Of a stretch of DNA of 64,000 nt, positions 55,521-64,000 are shown in pieces. Both the position numbers and the translations under genes were made by a program. The stretch lies in contig JAEBUN010000029.1 in assembly GCA_023014365.1 (NCBI GenBank), positions 248,001 to 312,000 of the forward strand. The letters are read 5' to 3'. This DNA is from Lepiota brunneoincarnata. Taxonomy: Eukaryota; Basidiomycota; Agaricomycetes; Agaricales; Agaricaceae. Numbering within the stretch: position 1 is the stretch's first letter; every line of letters starts with the position of its first letter. The notes under the pieces are model-generated. The model did no database searches. It was given only the letters and a program-made list of their open reading frames with translations, and was not told where the DNA came from.

Positions 55521-55763
55521 AATGTACTCAGTACCGCCTTTGGCCGTCATTCCAATCTGTGCAGGTTGCTGAGCACCAAGAATTGAATACTCAGAATGGA
55601 GAGTTGACGTCCCGTGCGGGTCCAGCCGCCTATCCTACCTGTACAAGGTCCCGGAGGCACCTCAGTGCGGAGCCAGTCCAGCAGATCAGTTGATACATTG
55701 ATTCATACTCCCCTACATCCACCCTAAGTTAGGCAGTCTAATTCCATTGCTACACGAGCCAAG

Positions 55764-55821
55764 GCGGGTTACGGCAGCGGAGAAGCCCTCTGATGAGCCC
55801 CTTCGCAAGGGCGAAACCTGC
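55764..55821 (+). ncRNA. Hammerhead-ribozyme-like motif (candidate)
   Basis: All core elements occur in order. Stem III: GCGGG 55764-55768 with CCTGC 55817-55821 (one G-U pair). Cleavage triplet: GTT 55768-55770. Stem I: ACGGC 55771-55775 with GCCCT 55785-55789 (one C-C mismatch). Conserved CTGATGA 55790-55796. Stem II: GCCC 55797-55800 and GGGC 55809-55812 around an 8-nt loop. Conserved GAAA 55813-55816. Drawn by eye; activity untested. Confidence 0.45.
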
Positions 55822-57545
55822 ATAAGTCCCCCGCACTCGCCCAGCTCTAGCTCGACACAATCTCCTAATCATCATCATCATTCCTCGTCGGGGTCTACAA
55901 CCTCCCATCCCCCACCCAAACTCTGACTGCTTGAGGTGCTACTGGATCTCTCAGGCATTTTACCTTTTCGTTTCTTGTCGGGTTTACTACTGTCGCCGTT
56001 GGGTGTACTCGATTTGTCTGTATCGCATTGTTCCATTAGCAAAAACCGCCAGGGAGGGGGACTACCATTCGGTCATACTTGGATCATTCTGCTTTTTGCT
56101 AGTTATGTTCTTCTTGTCCTTCGTCTGGTCTGTATCGCATTGTTCCATTAACAAAAACCGCCAGGGAAGGGGACTACCATTCGGCCATACTAGTATTCGT
56201 TGAACTCATAATAATGGTTGGCCTTCTGCTGGTGGCCAATCAGTAAATGAATAGATGTAGGGAAGGTTCGGTCACCCACGAATATGTGTCTTGCGCTTAG
56301 TTGTTAATTGTCACACCAGCTAGGTGTGGAAGATCGTCGGGACAGACTTTGGAAGATAGGAGAGTAGCAGTTGCTTCCCAACTTGTTGTATCGTTGGAAC
56401 GTCTGAACGGCTAATATACGCCTGACGGTCGGTCCAAAGTTTGTGGCGTTGTTACACGGACACAAATACTCCTGTCCTTGCCAGCCCTTGTGCAGATACA
56501 TATATCCGCATCTAGCACACCTTCGCCTCGCTTGATCAGTTGCCTGCCGGCCCAAAGGAAGAATTCACCCTTGGGTGGGCGCTTCGGCGGGAAATGGGTG
56601 CTCATTTTGCTCTTGATAGCACCCTGCAAGGAGCAGAATTCTGCTGCATGCGGAATATCACCTTTAATGTGTTTACATTAGGTATTGAAGTAGCACACCT
56701 GTACTTAGATACCTCAGCCCCAAACGACAACGACGTCTCCGCTGCACCAAGGCGACCAGGGCAACAGCGTAACCTATATTCCACCTCTCTCGCTCGGATC
56801 ACCCTCTCTTTTCCCTCTCTTTTCCCTCAGCCTTTTCATTGCTCACCCTGGAGTTGTGGCATCAATAAGGTCGAGAGGATGGGCCCGTGGTCGTTTCGTC
56901 GATCACACCTCGCCCTTGATGTTGTGGAGTCGGATGCTCTTCCCTTCAACTCCAATCGCACCCACTGAAACAGAACTGAAGCGAATTACTTCGATTCCGA
57001 AAAAGATACAAATGGATGCAAGTGAAAATGATGCTATACTTCACCCTTGATTGATGGTCCCCCCCCATTGCCGCTTCCTCCCTTAATTCCTTTCAGAATC
57101 TCACTAAATTTGGGATATGAGTTAGTGACAATGCTAATACCACATTCCGATTTGATTTATCGAAAACTATGCAAAGATTATTAAGATATGGGGGCTGGGG
57201 TTTGTCACACTTCGAGCAGAGTCCCGTGTCAGAGTGTGAATATCATGATGGTATCACTGTGGCATAACAAGCAACGACGCGCCGTCTCTGGCGCGCGTCT
57301 GCAGTGCGTCTGCTCGGACATCACTTCGGCAAGGACGTGACTGTGATGTGACGAGTTAACTAGGGGACCGTCAGTCAAGGGTGAAGCCCCGGTGAGAACC
57401 CTGCCGCCCGGGACAGCTTGTGCTAGCGTCTGACAGTGGGGGTTGGCCAACAAATTCAATTGCCGCTGACTGCAGCTGCCCGCGCCATTGCAACTATTAT
57501 TCCTTTCCTTTGTTCAATATCTCTTTTCTCTCTGCTCGTAGTGCT
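55822..57545. other. Gene-poor region with a direct repeat
   Basis: No gene supported. It holds the 62-bp direct repeat at 56018/56130 and a 64-bp stretch (56884-56947) shared with 35301-35364. A purine-rich A/T zone lies near 57060-57190. Confidence 0.4.
56018..56191 (+). repeat. 62-bp direct repeat, two copies
   Basis: CTGTATCGCATTGTTCCATT.. at 56018-56079 recurs at 56130-56191 with three differences, separated by 50 bp. Not associated with a recognised element. Confidence 0.7.
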
Positions 57546-57553
57546 TATAAAAA
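57546..57553 (+). promoter_or_regulatory. TATA box upstream of transposon-type gene
   Basis: TATAAAAA follows a T/C-rich stretch and precedes the cysteine-rich reading frame by about 100-170 bp. Confidence 0.35.
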
Positions 57554-57649
57554 TGTCAATTTGCTCGCTGTCTCGTAGTCGGCCCCTTCAATGAACCGCT
57601 TTCCAAAACAAGCAATACGCCGCTCCCTCATTCCCGGTTACGGCGACTC

Positions 57650-58579
57650 GCATGTCCTTATGCTTCGAGAGAAAACACGAAGTCTGGACGTGATTCTGTA
57701 AAGAAGCCCACCGAATATTGGTGTGAATGTGACAGATACTGTGGCGGAGTTTCTACTCAAGTGAGCCGAACGAAATGGTGCAAGCACAATCCACAAAAGA
57801 AGGAAACTATCGAAAATGGACAAGTTCAGCGCACCGTACGGGCGGAAACTTGCCTGGCGAGGGCAGTATCATGGCAACAGAGGACAGAGAAAACAAGAGC
57901 CTCAAAAAAAGGCAAGGGAAATGGTGCAGTACTATCCGTAAGTATTTGTTATCTCAATGCGACTCGGAGTTCACAGCCTGAATGCCTCTGCAGAATAACA
58001 CAGCCATGTCTACTAGTTCCTTGAACGTTAACTCATCCGGACCACAGGATCTTGCTCTGAGCCATAATTCCCTTGAAGTTGTACTCCGGTCCAATGACCA
58101 AACCCAGCCAACCTTTTCTGATGGCTCCACCGTGCACGATGACCGTATGGATATTGACCAAGATATTGTTGACCCTTACCGCGACGACAATATTGTCCAC
58201 AATTTCGGGGATGAGGCTCTGCCCCCCTCCCCTCGGCCTCCTGCACCTACCCCTTCTGTAAATGAAAACCAAGCTCAAGCTCCCGCCAACCACGGCAATG
58301 ACAGACCACCAGGCCTGGTTGATATTTGTTTTGACATTCCTGGCGGTGACAGTAATACAATGATAGATAGAAACTGCAAGCTTGCTTTACAGTACATCAA
58401 TCTCCTTCGTAACACTACACTTGAGAATTCTGGTCGGAAGCCAGATGATCTTGAAGCCATTGAACATCCTCAGAGTCATGCTATACCAGATCATGATGTA
58501 TATTCTGGGCTCAAATACTGTCTCAAGCATTTTGTGGGCCTCCAAATGTTCCAAAGAACCACTTTGCTATTGCATGTAA
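57650..58579 (+). pseudogene. Transposon-type cysteine-rich gene, broken by copia B
   Basis: Exon to 57937, intron 57938-57993 (56 nt), exon from 57994 to the insertion at 58579. The first exon codes a Cys-rich patch WCECDRYCGGVSTQVSRTKW. Similar leaders occur in DNA-transposon-derived open frames of Agaricomycetes. The second exon is Asp/Pro-rich, then helical (CKLALQYINLLRN). The start codon could not be fixed. Copia B is inserted at codons for LLLHV; the downstream flank (63415 onward) allows either a short continuation or a splice at the insertion point but no transposase core is present. Family assignment is tentative. Confidence 0.4.
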
Positions 58580-58810
58580 TGTAGGAATTTTACAAGCCAG
58601 TGGACAGTCGACGCGACGTCGGCTGGACTCTCTCGTTAGTCTCTATTTGGACATGGACCCTACTTGCGCAAATCGCGATCTCGCGATTTATTTACTATTT
58701 TATTTCTATTCCCATTCAGTAAAACTTTGGTTTCCTGGCATACGGACACGTAGCTAGGCTTTCCTCAGTACTCGTGTGTATAACAAGTGACTGAGCTTTA
58801 TATTCTTGCA
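58580..58810 (+). repeat. 5' LTR of copia B
   Basis: 231 bp, TGTAGGAATT..ATTCTTGCA. It differs from the 3' LTR at about 15 sites, mostly at CpG. Confidence 0.9.
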
Positions 58811-58822
58811 GGTTATGGGCCC
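58811..58822 (+). promoter_or_regulatory. Primer-binding site of copia B (initiator-tRNA anticodon type)
   Basis: GGTTATGGGCCC, identical to the primer site of copia A although the two elements are otherwise distinct. Here its ATG opens only a six-codon frame before the gag start at 58845. Confidence 0.75.
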
Positions 58823-58844
58823 CGACCGTTGCTAAATCTACACA

Positions 58845-61800
58845 ATGAGCTCCGCAACATCAGACATCCTCCCTTCCTCTGTTCCGAAACTCGACCTGGC
58901 AGGATCGAACTGGGCTATCTTCATGCTCAGGTTTGAAGCAGCCATCCAGGGCAAGGGGCTCTGGGGCCATTTTGATGGTACCGAGATGCGCCCCCAGCTG
59001 CCAGACATGACAGCTGCTGCCACAACCACACAGGGACAGACACCCACCACAACCCCATCTCCTATCACAGCCAAAATGGTTGAGAAGTGGGACCGTGATG
59101 AACGCATCACGTGTGCCCTACTCATCCAGCGGTTGCCCAACTCCACCCTTATGATTGTTGCCCACATGATCACTGTCAAAAACATGTGGGACCAGGTGAA
59201 ACAGGAATACACCTACAAGGGTGCCTTCTCACAGGCATGACTGCAACGTGAGTTCATGGCAGCACAGTGCCCTGAACGTGGAGATGTCCGAGCCTTCCTA
59301 CATGATTTACGTGCAAAACGTGTTGAGCTGTCAACAGTTGGAGTTACCATCAGTGATGATGACTACAGAAGCACAGTCATAGGTTCCCTACCTTGCTGGT
59401 TGGCATCATATGCCTCAGCACAACTATCCTTTGCTCGTGTCCATGCTGCCCCTTCCTTCACAATAGACCCTGAAATCTTGATCATCCTGATCTGTGATGA
59501 GTGGGACCAATGTTGAAGCAACAAACCAAAGGGTCCTACCAAAAATGATGGTGATGAAGCCATGAATGTTGAGGGAGGCAGCCAGAAGAGTTCAGGAAAG
59601 AGGAACTTCAAAAAGGGGAAGTGCCACAACTGTGGAATCCCAGGCCATTACGCCTACAAGTGTCGCAAACCAAAGAAAGAAGGGGGAGCAGAAAAGTCAG
59701 CACCCAAAGCTTCGAAAAAGGAAGCACCCAAACCTAAACCAGCGAGCATAAATGCAGTCATGGATAACTTCGAGGATGAAGCCCTGATGGTGGAAATGGA
59801 TGACGAGATCGAGATCATGGATGACAATGCTGACTGGGGCATCCTGATTGTTGCTACAATAGAAGTAAGCAAATTAGAAGAAGATCTCCCCAATTTTGAA
59901 GAGACAGACCTACTAGAAGAGGTCTATGCCACCTTCAAAGACAACGAAGTCTTCACAGGGCAGGTTCAAGAACAGAACCTCCATACGCACATCGAATTAT
60001 TTGATTCAGGGACATCCAGGCATATCTCACCATATCGAGATGCCTTCGTAAAACTGCAGAGCATCCCCCCTTGACCCCTAAAGGCTGCCAATAAACAGAG
60101 TTTCAGTGCGATTGGGATCGGCGATATAATCCTTGACTTACCAAATGGCAGTACCACCTTGAAACTGCATTTATCCAACATCCTGTACTCACCTGAGGCT
60201 GGGTACACCCTCATATCCATCGGATGACTTGACAAAGCTGGATATATGGTCACATTTGTGAATGGCAGATGTATTATACGTGAACCAGGTGGAAACAAAA
60301 TAGCCGAGATCCCATGAAACCAAGCAGTCCTATACAAACATGTCGGGGAAGGAGAAATTGAGGTGAATGCTGTCTGTGAGACACTCACTCTTGACAAGAT
60401 GCATTGACGGCTTGGCCACATCGCACCAGCAGCCGTAAAAAGACTTCTACATGAAGGAATGGTGATCGGTTTACAACTAGACTCCAACAGAGACACAAAC
60501 CTGTCCTGCAATTCATGTATATTCGCGAAATTGACACAGCGGCCAATCGCAAAGGCTTGGCAAGGCACAGGGGCAACTAGCTTTGCCCAGGAAATACACT
60601 CCAATGTGTGGGGACCTGCCAAAACAGAGTCATGAAGGGGACATAAATACTACGTTACCTTCACCGATGATTATTCTCAATGGACACATGTGGATTTCCG
60701 GTCAAATAAATCTGACACCTTCGACGCGTACAAACAGTTTGAGGCATGGTGCAAGACGCAGTTCCAAGCTCGCATGAAGGCCCTACATTCAGACAGAGGT
60801 GGAGAGTACACTGGAAATTATTTTCAGCAGTATCTCAGATTGTGAGGCACAGAGATCAAGCTCACCGTGTATGATACTCCCCAGCACAATGGAATAGCTG
60901 AACATCATAATTGCACCATCATGGAATGATTCCGAGCCATGAACCACATTGCTCGTCTCCCAGAATACCTGTGGCCTGAAGGAGTTCACCATGTCATGTG
61001 GCTAATGAACAGAACAGGGACAAAAGTGATTGCAGGGACAATGCCCTACGAGGTCCTGTACAGCAAGAAGCCAGATCTTTGAGCAGTACATGAACGGGGA
61101 GAGGAATGCTGGGTGCATGAGCCAGGGGTAAATAAAATGGCTGACCATGCTAAAAAGGGCCGGTGGCTGGGTTTTGACCCAGAAAGCAATGGCATGTGAG
61201 TCTGGATACCTGCCACAGGTGCCGTGAGGGTAGAACGAAACATCTGTTTCAGAAAGGAGGTAAATCTCGAGGGGGAGAATGTGCCAATCAGTGAGATTCG
61301 CAGTGAGCAACCACTCACCATGCACCAGACCACCATACAACCCTCAAGCCAGCCACAAACAAGTGCCAAAACCCTTAGTGAGCCACTAGAGGTCCCAACG
61401 AACCCCCCAGAGTCAGTGGTACAACTGCCAACAAAGACAGACAACCAGGACCTGCCCCAGAGTGACCATCCACAATGTATCCGCATGCCAAGCCAAAAAG
61501 CTTGCAAAATCCTTGAGGGAACAGCCGTAATGATGGCTGAGGAGCTAGATTGGGAGGTCGTGCATGCCCTAGCAGCCAAAATGGAGTCCATTGAGGCATT
61601 GGAACCAGGAAGCCTCAAAGAGGCTAGAGAACAAGTGGACTGGCCACTATGGGAGAGTGCAATAAAGGAGGAGTTAGCTACCCTCAAAGCTGCAGGGACA
61701 TGGGAACTAGTGGATGCACCACCTGGCATAGATTGAGTGGGCTTGAAGTGGGTTTTTTGAGCCAAGAAGGATCCAGCTGGCAATGTTGTCAAGTACAAGG

Positions 61801-63165
61801 CCAGGCTCGTTGTGCAGGGATTTTTGCAGGTGCCTGGAGTAGATTACTTTGACACATTCGCTCCAGTAGCATGTCTGGCATTGATTTGGGCAGTGCTGGC
61901 CATCGCAGCAGCAAGGGACATGGAGTTGCACCAGATAGACATACATAAAGGGTGCTTACCTAAATAGTCAGCTGAATGACAACGAAGTTGTCTACATGTC
62001 ACAGCCTCCTGGTTACTGCGGTCCCCTACATCCTCACGGGCTCTGCCGCCTCTGAAAAACTCTCTATAGGCTCAAACAGTCTGGCTGACAATGGTATCAA
62101 AAATTATGCGAGATCCTGGTGGACAATCTTGGCTTCACAAGATGTGAAGTCGATCAGAGTGTGTTTTTTAAAGATACACCTCCCGATCTTACCATCATTC
62201 TAGTCCATGTTGATGACTGCACACTGGCAGCCACTAAAATCACTCTAGTTGCCTGGACAAAGTCTGGAATATCCGGCTTTGTTGAAATTTCGGACTTAGG
62301 AGAGCTGCACTGGCTCTTAGGCATCGAGATCAAACGAGACTGCACAAACCGAAAAATTTTCATGTCCCAGCGATCCTACATCGATGCCTCGCTTTGTTGC
62401 TTCAGTTTGGAAGATGCCAAACCACTCAGTGTGCCTATGGACCCATCCACCTGCATTACAGTTGATGCAGCACCAAAATCAACAGCCGAAATTGCTCGGA
62501 TGGCCCAAGTTCCTTATCAGGAAGCTGTAGGCACCCTCATGTATGCTGCCCTAGGCACTTGTCCCAACATCGCATATGCCATCCAACACCTCTCCCGCTA
62601 TCTGAAAAACCTGGGTGAGGCTCACTGGGACACTGTCAAATGCGTTTTTCGTTACCTCAAAGGCACTCAAGAACTTTGGCTCACTTATGGAGGCCATGGC
62701 CAAGATCTTACAGGGTACAGTGATGCAGACGGCAACATGGCCGAGGACCGTCATGCTACATCTGGTTATGTGCTCATTATCAATGGAGGGGCTGTTTCCT
62801 GGAGTGCAAAACGGCAGGAGATAGTCACTCTATCAACAACGGAATCTGAGTACATAGCAGCAACCCATGCAGCTAAAGAGATTCTTTGGCTGTGCTCCCT
62901 TATTTCGCAGGTTTTTGGCACCCCCCTTCCCACCACCACTCTCTTCTTGGACAACCAGTCCGCAATCGCGCTTGCAAAGGACCATCAATATCACGCGAGA
63001 ACGAAACACATCAACATTTGGTATCATTTTATTTGATGGATCATCGAGGAAGGAAAATTAAGGCTAATCTATTGCCCTACCAAAGAAATGGTTGCCGATG
63101 TTTTTACGAAGGCTCTCACGTTGCTGAAGGTCAAGCATTTTGCTCAAGAACTTGGCCTGTCCTTG
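58845..63165 (+). pseudogene. Copia B Gag-Pol polyprotein, multiple TGA stops
   Basis: One frame from ATG 58845 carries Gag, a zinc knuckle CHNCGIPGHYAYKC (59622-59663), protease FDSGTSRHIS (60001-60030), GAG-pre-integrase (CNSCIFAKLTQRPIAK), integrase (HSDRGGEYTGNYF, 60788), RT (IDIHKG..AYLNSQLND, then HVDD at about 62208) and RNase H (YSDADGNMAEDRHATSGYV, TESEYIA). It is interrupted by at least 14 in-frame stops, all TGA, for example 59238, 59514 and 60072. One extra G near 61950 shifts the frame. The usual YVDD reads HVDD. Not functional without repair. Confidence 0.9.
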
Positions 63166-63178
63166 GCTTGAGGGGGAG

Positions 63179-63409
63179 TGTAGGAATTTTACAAGCCAGT
63201 GGACAGTTGATGCAATGTCGGCTGGACTCTCTCATTAGTCTCTATTTGGACATGGACCCTACTTGCGCAAATCACGATCTCGTGATTTATTTACTATTTT
63301 ATTTCTATTCCCATTCAGTAAAACTTCGGTTACCTGGCATACGGACACGTAGCTAGGCTTTCCTCAGTACTCATGCATATAACGAGTGACTGAGCTTTAT
63401 ATTCTTACA
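63179..63409 (+). repeat. 3' LTR of copia B
   Basis: 231 bp, TGTAGGAATT..ATTCTTACA, followed by target duplication TGTAA. Confidence 0.9.
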
Positions 63410-64000
63410 TGTAAAATGGCAGCTGACACATCTCTGGGTATTCATTTTCCCTCAGATGATGAGGTTGATGTTGAAATTAGCTCAAGAAGGTGGACAATGA
63501 TGAGGGCATGTATTCATGAGTAGACAACAATGGGGTGACAAGAGGTGGTAGGGGGGTAAATGGACAAGATAACTACTGGTAAACTACACATGTATATAAT
63601 CTACCTGTTGAGCTAGCAAGCTCATGTCGAGCTTTCTGTGACATATCCCGTTTTGGGATTGTTTTGTTTGTACATTGTTTGCAAACCCCCAGGCATGTTT
63701 TCGCCTATTTATGGATACCTGTTGGTAGTGTATATACTTACCAACCTGCCGTTAGACACCTCAGTACTTGCGCTACGAGCTACTGAGGTGAGTAGAAATT
63801 TACCCTTATGTTTTACACTATGATACTTACAGTGACCCACAAAACCGTTCCAATGTTTTGTACTTTTGACTTAAAGTAGTAATAGCTCAGTAAATAAAAT
63901 AGCCATATTTGTGAATATATTTATAAACATAGCCAAATATGTCATATCTGACTCTGCAAAGTTGCGTCATGTAATACTTCCAAATTAGGCAATTATGAAT
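63410..64000. other. Flank downstream of copia B
   Basis: Continuation of the sequence interrupted by copia B, then A/T-rich DNA without a supported gene to the window end. Confidence 0.4.

Larger units (their letters stand above)
58580..63409 (+). mobile_element. Ty1/copia LTR retrotransposon B, CpG-decayed
   Basis: A 4830-bp element with 231-bp LTRs and target duplication TGTAA (58575-58579 and 63410-63414). Primer site GGTTATGGGCCC abuts the 5' LTR, and a purine tract AGGGGGAG (63171-63178) abuts the 3' LTR. The polyprotein frame is punctured by many TGA codons at Arg positions. LTR differences are mainly CpG to TpG/CpA, which is decay by deamination of methylated cytosine. Confidence 0.95.

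Noticed and set aside
57355..57445. Structured-looking GC-rich stretch as a possible riboswitch or rRNA piece
   Set aside because: No match to conserved TPP-riboswitch or rRNA motifs could be recognised by eye and no coding context supports it.
1..64000. CRISPR arrays, tRNA or rRNA genes
   Set aside because: No spaced short repeats of CRISPR type were seen, none are expected in a fungal nuclear region, and no cloverleaf with intact T-loop and acceptor was found.

Overview
The window looks like nuclear DNA of a filamentous basidiomycete, probably an Agaricomycete. The genes are split by many 47-90 nt introns with GT..AG ends. The gene families (GH79 glucuronidase, Hpc2/ubinuclein, TDP1 with UIMs, acylaminoacyl peptidase) are fungal, and the LTR elements are of types common in mushroom-forming fungi. 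Rhizoctonia-like ancestry is a guess, not shown by the sequence.

Layout. 0.3-10.9 kb: four host genes, namely a long-chain acyl-CoA synthetase, a secreted GH79 glycosidase, an Hpc2/ubinuclein histone-chaperone subunit (all +) and an NAD(P)-binding SDR-like protein (-). 11-41.5 kb: a duplicated, transposon-riddled segment. It holds four paralogues (A-D) of a small cysteine-rich secreted protein, an alpha/beta hydrolase gene plus a broken copy, and decayed second copies of the 3' ends of the Hpc2 and SDR genes. A Ty1/copia element sits just upstream of the ATG of paralogue B. The broken hydrolase copy is split by a 15.5-kb nest: an old minus-strand Ty3/gypsy element containing a younger plus-strand chromodomain gypsy element and a solo LTR. 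42.6-54.4 kb: ordinary genes, namely acylaminoacyl peptidase (-) divergent from TDP1 (+), an NRPS-like adenylating enzyme (-), and a single-pass membrane protein (+). 54.4-64 kb: gene-poor, with a decayed FAD-monooxygenase piece, a hammerhead-ribozyme-like motif, and a cysteine-rich transposon-type gene broken by a second, CpG-decayed copia element.

Exon models were built by hand from splice signals and frame continuity. For most genes the exon lengths sum to a multiple of three, which supports them. GH79 and paralogue D need single-base corrections; the acyl-CoA synthetase needs either one correction or one extra intron.

The most unusual signals are: (i) two long overlapping reading frames after pol in the chromodomain gypsy element, one with tandem zinc knuckles and the other running into the 3' LTR; (ii) a 12-nt self-complementarity between the predicted transcript start and the primer site of that element; (iii) a hammerhead-like fold at 55.8 kb; (iv) copia primer sites matching the initiator-tRNA anticodon loop, one of which contains the polyprotein start codon.
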